Source: Methanomicrobiales archaeon (GTDB taxonomy: Archaea; Halobacteriota; Methanomicrobia; Methanomicrobiales; Methanospirillaceae). From it: a stretch of DNA of 59,117 nucleotides. The notes beneath the pieces are model-generated. The model worked only from the letters and a program-made list of their open reading frames with translations, was not told the DNA's origin and searched no databases. Shown here one piece after another: positions 15,552 through 23,266 of the stretch. The number at the start of each line of letters is the position of its first letter. The first letter of the stretch is position 1. Location of the stretch: assembly GCA_026394765.1 (NCBI GenBank), contig JAPKXQ010000073.1, forward strand, positions 1 through 59,117. Direction: 5' to 3'. The position numbers were made by a program, and so were the translations under genes.

Positions 15552-16049
15552 ATGCGCCGGCTTCCCCCAGGACTACGGCACCTCTTCAAGCGCCCGTTCG
15601 GGAGGCTATATCCTGATTTTGCTGACATACTTCCTGTTATCGCCGGGCGTACCCTCTATACAGTAGGTGACATAGTTACAGCCCGAGCTCTCTCATTCGG
15701 GATCATCCCTTCGGTGATGGTGGTGGACGGGATGACTATGCGAAGACCGGTGAAGCGACCGGGCTACCCCCCACTCACTACCCTCTCTGTGAAGAACCCT
15801 GCCGGGACGATCACCGATACTCTCATAGCAGCGCTTGAACAGGCGGTGGCGCACCCCCCAGTCAGAGTCGAGGTGGATGGCGAAGAGGATCTTGCCGTCA
15901 TCCCCCTTGTCATCGTCGCACCTGATGGGGCAATGGTCATCTATGGCCAGCCCGGAGAGGGTGTTGTGGTAAGGGAGGTAGATGGGCGTGCAAAAGAGGC
16001 TGCGCAGACGCTCTTTGCCCAGCTTGAGGTCCAGGACGATAGTATATAA
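15552..16049 (+). CDS. GTP-dependent dephospho-CoA kinase (DUF359)
   Basis: A 165-aa protein of the DUF359 family, shown in Thermococcales to phosphorylate dephospho-CoA with GTP, the last step of CoA synthesis in many archaea. Recognisable blocks are RPFGRLYPDF, TVGDIVTARAL, VVDGMTMR, VKNPAGTIT and VEVDGEEDLAVIPLVI. It lies one base after spt4 and is always near these genes in Euryarchaeota. The last codons (AGT ATA TAA) form the TATA box of rps24e. Confidence 0.92.
   Translation: MRRLPPGLRHLFKRPFGRLYPDFADILPVIAGRTLYTVGDIVTARALSFGIIPSVMVVDGMTMRRPVKRPGYPPLTTLSVKNPAGTITDTLIAALEQAVAHPPVRVEVDGEEDLAVIPLVIVAPDGAMVIYGQPGEGVVVREVDGRAKEAAQTLFAQLEVQDDSI
16042..16049 (+). promoter_or_regulatory. Internal TATA box for rps24e
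   Basis: GTATATAA coincides with the last codons and stop of the dephospho-CoA kinase gene, about 35 bp upstream of the rps24e ATG. It would give the ribosomal-protein genes their own transcript with a short leader (start near 16072). Confidence 0.55.
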
Positions 16050-16080
16050 CATCTCCCTGTAATGTATATAGGGATACCCG

Positions 16081-16377
16081 ATGGACATCGAGATTAGCCG
16101 GGACTGCGAGAACAGGCTCCTTGCGCGGAGGGAAGTCGAGTTCACCATTCGGTTCGAGGGGTCAACCCCTTCCCGGATGCAGGTCCTCCAGAAGCTCTCT
16201 GCGCTCCTCAATGCGAATGAAAAGACCCTGGTGATAAGTAAGCTGAAGAACCACTTTGGGACCTCCCTGGTCTCGGGTGTCGCGCGTGTCTACGAGAACG
16301 TCGATGCGAGAACTATGATAGAGCCCGCATATCTCATCGTGCGGGGCACCCCTGCGGTGAAAGAGGAGGGGGCGTAG
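16081..16377 (+). CDS. rps24e: 30S ribosomal protein S24e
   Basis: A 98-aa archaeal/eukaryotic-type small-subunit protein. Family features are the N-terminal MDIEISRDCENRLLARREVEF, the central TPSRMQVLQKLSALLNANEKT, and FGTSLVSGVARVYENVD near residues 60-80. It precedes rps27ae by 3 nt, the usual archaeal pair. Its own TATA box sits in the end of the gene before it. Confidence 0.97.
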   Translation: MDIEISRDCENRLLARREVEFTIRFEGSTPSRMQVLQKLSALLNANEKTLVISKLKNHFGTSLVSGVARVYENVDARTMIEPAYLIVRGTPAVKEEGA

Positions 16378-16380
16378 ATA

Positions 16381-16563
16381 ATGGCCGCAAAGAAGGTGAA
16401 GGGGAGTGCGAGTCCCCGCCGGGGCAGTTACTATACTATATCTGGGTCTAAGGCAACGCTTACCAAGAAATTTTGCCCGCGGTGTGGCCCAGGTATCATC
16501 CTTGCCGAGCATGAAGACCGTGTCGCGTGCGGTCGGTGTAGGTACACCGAGTTTAAGAAGTAA
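16381..16563 (+). CDS. rps27ae: 30S ribosomal protein S27ae
   Basis: A 60-aa zinc-ribbon ribosomal protein, the archaeal equivalent of the part fused to ubiquitin in eukaryotes. A basic N-terminus is followed by [20 protein letters not shown] and the zinc site FCPRCGPG...CGRCRYTEF. It is tightly packed between rps24e and kae1-bud32. Confidence 0.97.
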   Translation: MAAKKVKGSASPRRGSYYTISGSKATLTKKFCPRCGPGIILAEHEDRVACGRCRYTEFKK

Positions 16564-16568
16564 GATCG

Positions 16569-18134
16569 ATGTTTCCGGGGCAGGTCCTCGGGATCGAGGG
16601 CACGGCATGGAACCTCTCGGCTGCAGTCTTTGATAGCCAGGTTGTAGCTGAAAAATCAAAACCCTATTCTCCCCCCCAGGGTGGGATCCATCCTCGTGAG
16701 GCCGCGCAGCACCATGCCACTCACATGGCTGGGGTGATCGGTGCTGTCCTAACTGCCGCTTCATCTCTCGAGGGGATCGCCTTCTCGCAGGGCCCTGGTC
16801 TCGGACCCTGTCTGAGAACTGTTGCCACCGCAGCGCGCGCACTAGCAGGTGCCCTCCATCTCCCCCTCGTGGGTGTGAACCATTGCGTTGCACATGTTGA
16901 GATTGGGAGGTACGACACGGGGTGTAAGGACCCTATAGTACTCTATGTGAGTGGGGCGAATACCCAGGTGATCGGGTACCTCACCGGGCGCTACCGGGTC
17001 CTGGGAGAGACCCTTGACATTGGTCTTGGAAATGCACTCGATAAGTTTGCGAGGGGTATTGGCCTCCCACATCCCGGTGGGCCGGCGATAGAACGGCTCG
17101 CGTGCCAGGGGAGGTATCGTGACCTCCCCTACACTGTGAAGGGTATGGACCTTGCTTTCTCAGGTCTAGTGAGCGCGGCGCAGGGGATGGCTGGGGATAC
17201 CGAGGACGCATGCCACAGTATCCAGGAGGTGGCTTTTGCGATGTGTGTCGAGGTCACCGAGCGAGCGCTCGCGCACACGGGAAAGGAGGAGGTCCTCCTT
17301 GTGGGAGGCGTGGGTGTGAACCACCGCCTCCAGGAGATGCTGGGGGAGATGTGTGCGGAGCGTGGTGCAACACTCCATGTCCCGAAACGGCAGTTCATGG
17401 GGGACAATGGGGCGATGATCGCCTACACCGGGGGCCTCATGCTCGCTAGTGGCCAGGCCATCCCGATCAGAGAGTCCAGGGTGATCCCGACGTTTCGCGC
17501 CGATCAGGTGGATGTAAATTGGAGGGAGCGTGACCCCTGCTTCCCGCGCCATGAACCGGAAGGTGGTATTGCGCGCGGCGCTGAGGCGGTGGTGGCCATC
17601 GGGTCTGAAGTGGTTGAGAAGCAGAGGTCCCCGAAAGGGTACAGACATAGAGACCTGGACCAGCGTCTCATTGCAGAGAGGACAAAGGCTGAAGCGAGGC
17701 TGATGGTGATGGCCAGGCGGGCCGGTGTCTCGACTCCCATTATCCACGACATCGATGGTGCAACCATCGTGATGGAGCGGGTATATGGCCCCCTTCTGCG
17801 CGACGCCCTCACCATTGAGACGGTCCGGGTGGCGGGAAGGGCTGTTGGGCGGCTTCATACCGCGGGCATCGTCCATGGAGACCTCACCACGAGCAATATG
17901 ATACTCCGCAATAACCGCTGTATCTTCATCGACTTCGGGCTCTCTGCCGCATCAATGGAATGTGAATCACGCGGTGTAGACGTCCATGTATTTGTCCAGG
18001 CCCTCACCGGCACCGCGCGCAATGCAGATGCCCTTGTACAGGCCTTCATAGAGGGGTACCGCGAGGAGTTTGCCGGTGCCGATGAAGTTCTTGCCCGTGT
18101 AGACGCAATTGTCCAGAGGGGGAGGTACCTGTGA
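16569..18134 (+). CDS. KEOPS complex fusion Kae1-Bud32 (tRNA t6A synthesis)
   Basis: Makes N6-threonylcarbamoyl-adenosine at tRNA position 37 with Sua5/TsaC. Residues 1-325 are Kae1/TsaD: IEGTAWNLSAAVF, PPQGGIHPREAAQHHATH (metal His), NHCVAHVEIGR, VLYVSGANTQV, PGGPAIE and MGDNGAMIAY. Residues about 335-521 are the Bud32 kinase/ATPase: AEAVVAIGSEVVEKQR, HRDLDQRLIAERTKAEARLM, GIVHGDLTTSNMIL and CIFIDFGLS. The 521-aa fusion is normal for methanogens. Its stop overlaps the next (broken) gene by GTGA. Confidence 0.97.
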   Translation: MFPGQVLGIEGTAWNLSAAVFDSQVVAEKSKPYSPPQGGIHPREAAQHHATHMAGVIGAVLTAASSLEGIAFSQGPGLGPCLRTVATAARALAGALHLPLVGVNHCVAHVEIGRYDTGCKDPIVLYVSGANTQVIGYLTGRYRVLGETLDIGLGNALDKFARGIGLPHPGGPAIERLACQGRYRDLPYTVKGMDLAFSGLVSAAQGMAGDTEDACHSIQEVAFAMCVEVTERALAHTGKEEVLLVGGVGVNHRLQEMLGEMCAERGATLHVPKRQFMGDNGAMIAYTGGLMLASGQAIPIRESRVIPTFRADQVDVNWRERDPCFPRHEPEGGIARGAEAVVAIGSEVVEKQRSPKGYRHRDLDQRLIAERTKAEARLMVMARRAGVSTPIIHDIDGATIVMERVYGPLLRDALTIETVRVAGRAVGRLHTAGIVHGDLTTSNMILRNNRCIFIDFGLSAASMECESRGVDVHVFVQALTGTARNADALVQAFIEGYREEFAGADEVLARVDAIVQRGRYL

Positions 18135-18626
18135 AGGTGGTAATGGTCACCGGGAACCCGCATAAAGCCAGGGAGGTTGCTGCCTTCTTTGGTGGCACCC
18201 TCGAGATAGAGCATGTATCCCTCGATTGCCCTGAGTTTCGCCACGACGATGTGCGGGAGATCGCGAAGGGAAAAGCATCTTTTGCTTACCTGCAACTCGG
18301 CCGCCCCCTCATTGTCGATGATACTGCGCTTTTTATACGCGCACTTCGCGGTTTTCCCGGTCCATATGCCGCGGTTCGAGACCGCGATCGCATACGCCTG
18401 GGATGGTGGGATAGAGGTCTTTCTTGGCGTCCTTGAAGGAACCATCACCCAAGCACCGAGTGGAGAGAGCGGGTTTGGCTATGACCCCATCTTTGCATAT
18501 AACGAAAGAACCCTTGCAGAGCTTGACGTTTTGGAGAAGAGCCGCATGTCTCACCGTGCGAGGGCGCTCCATGCATTCCGGACATGGTTCCTCACCCATG
18601 GTGGGAATGGCACAACGGTTAAGTGA
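18131..18626 (+). pseudogene. rdgB: XTP/dITP diphosphatase gene (RdgB/HAM1) with internal deletion
   Basis: The family protein removes XTP/ITP/dITP from nucleotide pools. The first part reads VVMVTGNPHKAREVAAFF, ...LIVDDTALFIRALRGFPGPYAA in one frame; the sequence then jumps within one or two bases to FETAIAYAWDGGIEVFLGV and SGESGFGYDPIF, MSHRARALHAF in the next frame. The family normally has about 22-25 residues between GPYAA and FETAIAY (the xxTIGNxGILxLL region). Both that deletion and the frameshift are visible, so no full protein is possible. The locus, coupled to kae1-bud32 by GTGA, is the conserved one. A sequencing error would not explain the ~70-nt loss. Confidence 0.85.
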
Positions 18627-18665
18627 GCAGGGCTCGTTGTATATTAGACACGTGGAAGTATTCTG

Positions 18666-18812
18666 ATGGCGCGTTTTCCAGAGGCTGAGGCACGGCTCCT
18701 CAATGTGAAGATCTGCATGCGGTGCAATGCACGGAATGCAATTCGTGCTACTCGTTGCAGAAAGTGCGGCTACGTGAACCTCAGACCCAAGAACAAGGAG
18801 AGAAAGGCCTGA
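18666..18812 (+). CDS. rpl40e: 50S ribosomal protein L40e
   Basis: A 48-aa zinc ribosomal protein missing from the ORF track. It starts at ATG 18666 with [20 protein letters not shown], continues with [19 protein letters not shown] and ends in KNKERKA. The zinc ligands are CMRC...CRKC. Length and sequence match archaeal L40e. It follows the broken rdgB by 39 nt and ends the superoperon, facing the convergent Bles03-like gene. Confidence 0.95.
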   Translation: MARFPEAEARLLNVKICMRCNARNAIRATRCRKCGYVNLRPKNKERKA

Positions 18813-18832
18813 TCAGGGCCCTTGAGGGCTCA

Positions 18833-19483
18833 TCAGGCGCTGTAGAAGGTGACCCTTTTTCCCTTCTCGCTGTACTCGCCACGAAAGGTCTCGATATTTC
18901 TTTTGTACCCGATTCTATATGTGAAACCAAGCGCACGCAGGTGCTCACGGGCCCGCATCACGTCCTCTTCGTCTCTCCAGTCCGGGGTATACACGTAGAT
19001 AACTTTCCAGGTGTCCCTTGCTTCCGGGTTCTTCTTTGCAGTGCTCACCTTTGCAGAGATACCAAGTAGCCCTTCGCACGTAGCGTCCCTGACCCTGCAC
19101 CAGGCCTTGTCGACCTCGTCGGGGGGCAAAAAGATCAGCCATTTTCCTGCTAGCTCATCTTCTATGGCATCGGGTCGGGTATCTGGTGCGTCCTGCACTA
19201 CCCAGTACATCTGCGTGGTTCGCGAGGGGACCACGCCCTCTCCATCCAGGATCATCGTATAGATTGCATCTGGGCCTCCGAATCGCTTAACAAGTGCTTC
19301 GCAGAGGTCAGGGTAGTCCCTGCGGAATGCCGTGTAGGTCTCATGGAACTCGGTCAGGAACTGAGGGCCCCGCTCCACCCGGGTAAAGAGGGAATCCCCG
19401 TCTGCACGCAGCCTTCCGGAGATGAGATGAATTAAGAGGCCATATGCAACATCAGTGAGGGGATCGGGCACCATATCTCCCAT
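18833..19483 (-). CDS. Bles03/DUF1917-like protein (putative phosphothreonine lyase domain)
   Basis: A 216-aa soluble protein of a family that databases label DUF1917/Bles03 or putative phosphothreonine lyase domain. The recognisable C-terminal half is GKWLIFLPPDEVDKAWCRV at about residue 112, LGISAKVSTAKKNPEARDTW, then VIYVYTPDWRDEEDVMRARE. The N-terminal half (DVAYGLLIHLISGRLRADGD) is less typical. The enzymatic activity of archaeal members is unproven. The gene is monocistronic, convergent with rpl40e, and followed upstream by a thi4 relic. Confidence 0.6.
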   Translation of the reverse strand: MGDMVPDPLTDVAYGLLIHLISGRLRADGDSLFTRVERGPQFLTEFHETYTAFRRDYPDLCEALVKRFGGPDAIYTMILDGEGVVPSRTTQMYWVVQDAPDTRPDAIEDELAGKWLIFLPPDEVDKAWCRVRDATCEGLLGISAKVSTAKKNPEARDTWKVIYVYTPDWRDEEDVMRAREHLRALGFTYRIGYKRNIETFRGEYSEKGKRVTFYSA

Positions 19484-19559
19484 ACCTTACGTTCTCGTGA
19501 AAAACGGATAAAAAACGTTAGGATTGGCATCGGGATCTGACGACTTTTATGGGGAGGTG

Positions 19560-19855
19560 GGCTGCCGCTTCGCCTGAGGGGAGCATCCCCCCAAAGATCG
19601 ATCTCATACTGTGCTCCCCAGCCATGGCATTCGCGGTCATCCCGGCCACGATAAGACCTGGTCAGACCTCGCGGGTGTGAGAGAGGATTGCAGTCTTGGC
19701 CCTTTCCAGATACCTTCTCTGGCGAGGATCGCGGCACATGATGGGCCCTATTGCCCGGCCCCCACGACCGCTGCATCCATTTTGCAGTAGTCAAGGACCA
19801 CCTCCATTTGTGCCCTGATGATAGCCCGGCTGATGGCTACCTCGTCAAGTTCCAT
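19560..19855 (-). pseudogene. Relic of thiamine thiazole / ribose-1,5-bisphosphate isomerase gene (thi4-like)
   Basis: Starting at ATG 19855 on the minus strand is MELDEVAISRAII, QMEVVLDYCKMDAAVVGAG, the N-terminus of the Thi4 family up to its FAD-binding glycine motif. A 9-nt insertion-like block then brings an in-frame TAG (GAGQ-stop-GPSCAAILAREG), after which AKTAIL continues in another frame. Past that only fragments can be read (for example GGMLPSGEAAAHLPIK), and the rest of the gene (family ~260 aa) is gone. Either thiazole synthesis was lost or another copy exists. Confidence 0.8.
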
Positions 19856-20023
19856 GGGTACCATCTATCGTTCACACGGCAGGACTTTTGGTTTATCAGC
19901 TGGGAAACGGTAGATCTTCCAGGTACTCTTATCTGAACATTATCTCCTGGTTATCCCAAAAAGTGCCAGAATCATTGCAATTGTAAGAATGTTTATGAGC
20001 GTGACCCCGCATACCTAGACGGT

Positions 20024-20902
20024 ATGCAATGGAAGCGTGACTACGGTCTTACGATGAGAATATGGCTCACGCTGTTCCTCCTCTTCATCGTATACCTAGT
20101 CTTCCTCACGGTACTATCTGCGTTTGGGGTAGGTCTGATCTGGCTGCTCCTATTTGTGGTCGGGTGGGGCTTTATTCAGTTCTACTTCTGTGACAAAATC
20201 GTCCTCTGGAGTACAGGTTCCCGTGTCATAGAGGAGGATGAGTACCCTGAGATCCACCGAATGGTAGAGCGTCTCTGCCAGGAGGCTGACCTGCCAAAAC
20301 CACGGATCGCTATCATGCAGTCACCGGTACCGAATGCGTTCGCGACTGGTAAGGGGCCAAAGAGCGCGGTTGTAGCGGTCACTGACTCGATTCTGCGCAC
20401 CCTCTCTCCCAAAGAGCTGGAGGCGGTTCTGGCCCACGAGCTCTCTCATGTCAAGAACCATGATGTCCTCACACTCACCATCGCGAGTTTCATCGCGATG
20501 CTCGCATCATTCGTCTTTCAATGGGGATTTTTTCTCACCCTTGGGAACCGAAGAGAGGGGAGTCTCCCCTTTATTGTCGTATGGGTTGTAGCGATAGTCG
20601 TTTGGGTCGTGAGCATGCTGCTTATCAGTACCCTCTCGCGTTACCGTGAGTTTGCCGCAGACCGTGGGAGTGCGTATATTACGAAAAATCCCCGGGCTCT
20701 TATGTCAGCACTGGTACGTATCAGTGGTCGGATGGACTCACTCCCGCCTGAGATCAAGGAGAAAGTAGCTGGGGCGAATGCCTTCTACATCATCCCGGCA
20801 CTATCAGGACGATCACTCATGGAGCTCTTCTCTACCCATCCCAGCCTTGAACGCCGCATCGCTGCGCTCGAGCAGGTAGAGACCGAGATTAAGGGTTACT
20901 GA
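20024..20902 (+). CDS. htpX: Protease HtpX homolog (M48 membrane metalloprotease)
   Basis: Zinc endopeptidase of the cytoplasmic membrane for quality control of membrane proteins. It has 292 aa. Membrane segments lie at about residues 12-35 and 38-55, the catalytic motif VLAHELSHVKNHD at about residue 141, two more membrane segments at about 155-205, and the third zinc ligand in YREFAADRGSA. The start MQWKRDYGLTMRIW matches the family. A TTTATGAG promoter-like element lies about 30 bp upstream. It stands alone between the thi4 relic and two tRNA genes. Confidence 0.95.
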   Translation: MQWKRDYGLTMRIWLTLFLLFIVYLVFLTVLSAFGVGLIWLLLFVVGWGFIQFYFCDKIVLWSTGSRVIEEDEYPEIHRMVERLCQEADLPKPRIAIMQSPVPNAFATGKGPKSAVVAVTDSILRTLSPKELEAVLAHELSHVKNHDVLTLTIASFIAMLASFVFQWGFFLTLGNRREGSLPFIVVWVVAIVVWVVSMLLISTLSRYREFAADRGSAYITKNPRALMSALVRISGRMDSLPPEIKEKVAGANAFYIIPALSGRSLMELFSTHPSLERRIAALEQVETEIKGY

Positions 20903-20998
20903 AGGAACCCTAGTCAATCGCTACTTTTTCCTCCTTCCGTGCATTTACTTGCAGCGTAAGGAATAAGTCAGTGCTCTGCGATATGTTCTGGGCATGCT

Positions 20999-21069
20999 GC
21001 ATCGATGGTCTAGTGGTATGACTTTGGCCTTCCAAGCCAATTGCCCGGGTTCGATCCCCGGTCGATGCA
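20999..21069 (+). tRNA. tRNA-Gly (anticodon TCC)
   Basis: The acceptor strand GCATCGA pairs fully with TCGATGC. The anticodon stem-loop TTGGC-CTTCCAA-GCCAA gives TCC. The T-arm is CCGGG-TTCGATC-CCCGG. There is no intron and CCA is not encoded. It is followed after two bases by tRNA-Val. Confidence 0.96.
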
Positions 21070-21071
21070 TC

Positions 21072-21145
21072 GGGCTCGTGGTCTAGCTGGTTATGACGTC
21101 GCCTTCACACGGCGAAGATCTCGTGTTCGAATCACGACGAGCCCA
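21072..21145 (+). tRNA. tRNA-Val (anticodon CAC)
   Basis: The acceptor GGGCTCG pairs with CGAGCCC. The anticodon arm TCGCC-TTCACAC-GGCGA gives CAC. The T-arm is CGTG-TTCGAAT-CACG. It is cotranscribed with tRNA-Gly. There is no intron and no encoded CCA. Confidence 0.96.
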
Positions 21146-22373
21146 TCAACGTATCTTCCAATATACTATCTCAATTTGAGATCTCCTGTTTTTCAATCTG
21201 CACTATATCTGGATCCCTATTCCATAGCGCAGGGGTTTCGAATCCATTGGAAGATAGTATCGTTCCTTTTTTAGAGGGTGCTACCGCCTATCCCCGTGAG
21301 GGTGCTCGCAAGGTCGTACCATACCCGGTACCTCCCATTGTCTCGACCCCGACATGCATCAGGTCAGGGCGATCAAACTCGCATTCCTTTGCGAACTGAC
21401 TTTCGAGGGGGCCACCGTGGAGAGGCCGATCTTGTGGTGGATGAGAAGCGTTGCAAGGAGTTCTTAGTCGGCTTCAATCAGTCCTCGCAAACAGGTCTGA
21501 TGTCGCGAGGACTTTTGCATCAGCATCAGAGGAGATCTCAAATGCAACTTGGTGCGGGTCCCCTTGCCATGAAGGAGACGCGTGATTGAGAGGGTTTGGG
21601 TGGGGCCGCTCATGGTGGCGTTCCTATTCGCAGGTAATAGAACCTGACGATAGGAAAACAGCGTGCATAACTGGTCAGCATTGATCTGGATTTTTAGTTC
21701 CGTTGCGACACATGCGAGGAAGTGAGATGTGGCGGCAGGGCCTATGGGGGGTTCTGCAATAGGGTATGGGCTTGCAGCGCGCTGCAAGCAGGTGGGCTGC
21801 CGGGAGTCCGGAGGTCTCATAGAGGATCATATTGAGGCAGCGAAAAAAACTCGGGAGGATGGAGAGATGTCGGCGTCGATAGTGAGACTGGCATTGGTGG
21901 TGAGGTGTCAGCATATTTTGTGTGGAGGTCCCAATCAAGTTTTCTGCAGTCCCTGCCTATCAACTGGGCAATTGTTGCGGCATCAAATACCACCTCCGAT
22001 GCACTGATGCAGGTGGAATAGGTCCGGGCGGGTAGGTCCCCGCGCGCTCGAAGGATGTAGTTGATGTGGTACGCGCAGCCCTTTGGGCTCTAGATAAAGA
22101 CCGAACACCTCTTGATGACACTGACCAATCAGATCTCGCCCCAAAGAGCCGTCAGGTTGTTTCGTGGGATGATGGGGACCCTCACGGTTTTGGTCTCCGT
22201 CTCCTTCACCCACCTTCTGGCCCCCACTCATATCGTTTGATGGGTCTCTGGTGCCACCTGCCTGATCCCAGGCAGCCATCCTTTTGACTGTCATGACCTT
22301 GTGCATCACACCGCCACATCAGTGCCTTACTGCGAGAGGTCCATCAATCTGGCATCCCACTGGGTTCTTATGA
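21146..22373. other. 1.2-kb stretch without intact genes; probable decayed coding DNA
   Basis: Track ORFs here overlap on both strands and match nothing I recognise. On the minus strand, short protein-like runs change frame repeatedly: KETETKTVRVPIIPRNNL, INYILRARGDLPARTYST with SASEVVFDAATIAQLIG, and AFEISSDADAKVLATSDLFA followed by stops. This looks like one or two minus-strand genes broken by many indels just downstream of a tandem tRNA pair, a common integration spot. No integrase, attachment repeat or transposon end was seen. The original family is unknown. Confidence 0.4.
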
Positions 22374-22394
22374 GTGGGTGGAGCTCTAGTATGT

Positions 22395-23225
22395 ATGCAG
22401 CATGGGTGGTCCTTTGCACCACTCATCGCCCTTACTGTCCTCCTCTTTGCAGTCCATGTATCTGGCGAAGGGGGATATGACGATGCAGTCAGGCTCGTCC
22501 AGAGGGGTGATGTCCTCATTGCGGAAGGAGACTATGAGGCCGCCCTTCCCCTATTTATCGAGGCAGTTGAGGCTGACCCCTACTATAGTATCGCCTGGTC
22601 TCGTCGTGGTGAGGTGGAAATGACCCTCGGGAAGTATTCTGGCGCATTACAGTCATTTGAGCGTGCACTCTCGCTTGACCCCTACTCAACGAAGGCCTGG
22701 AACAGGAAAGGGGATGCGCTGGTATATCTGGGGCAGGAACGTGATGCAATCGCCCAGTATGACCGGGCGCTCGCAGTCAATCCCAATGACCTCGCCTCGT
22801 TTGTCGATAAAGGGGCAGCACTCCAGCGTCTTGGAGAGGATGATGCAGCCATGGAGACCTTTATGGAGGTGGTCCAGATCGCAGATCGTGAGGTGAGAAA
22901 ACACCCTAATGACGCACGTTACGATGCAAACCTCTGGGTGATGCGGGGCGAAGCCCTCTACCGCCTCAGGCGGTACGACGAAGCTATCGAATCCTTCACC
23001 ACTGCACTCTCCATCGACCCGCGCCATGCCGGGGCCACGCAGAGTCGTGCTACAATCCTTGCATACCTGGAAGGTATAAAAACAGCCAATGGCACGCTCC
23101 CAACCGCAGTGCCCTACACAGTGGCCACCACGACCTGGTCTGGAAAACCCATTCCTTACTCTCCGTTATCTGCCATCGCGTCGCTTATTATCGCTGCCCT
23201 CGCAATCTCCGTCTCCAGGCGCTAA
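22395..23225 (+). CDS. Membrane-anchored TPR repeat protein
   Basis: The start is taken at the ATG giving MQHGWSFAPLIALTVLLFAV, a signal peptide/anchor; the track start is an upstream GTG. About five tetratricopeptide units follow, e.g. AEGDYEAALPLFIEAVEADP, LGKYSGALQSFERALSLDP, LGQERDAIAQYDRALAVNP and RYDEAIESFTTALSIDP. There is then a Thr-rich linker and a C-terminal hydrophobic segment SAIASLIIAALAISVSRR, a tail anchor typical of methanogen extracytoplasmic proteins. It is probably an outside-facing scaffold. The gene sits 40 bp upstream of the radical SAM gene, so the two may work together. Confidence 0.8.
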   Translation: MQHGWSFAPLIALTVLLFAVHVSGEGGYDDAVRLVQRGDVLIAEGDYEAALPLFIEAVEADPYYSIAWSRRGEVEMTLGKYSGALQSFERALSLDPYSTKAWNRKGDALVYLGQERDAIAQYDRALAVNPNDLASFVDKGAALQRLGEDDAAMETFMEVVQIADREVRKHPNDARYDANLWVMRGEALYRLRRYDEAIESFTTALSIDPRHAGATQSRATILAYLEGIKTANGTLPTAVPYTVATTTWSGKPIPYSPLSAIASLIIAALAISVSRR

Positions 23226-23266
23226 AAAAGTTTTTAGGACCTGTACCACCAGGAATGGCATGACCC

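Noticed and set aside
23222-23240. CTAAAAAAGTTTTTAG between the TPR and radical SAM genes as a terminator hairpin.
   Set aside because: The stem is all A-T with a two-base loop; it fits an AT-rich promoter or T-run better than a stable hairpin.
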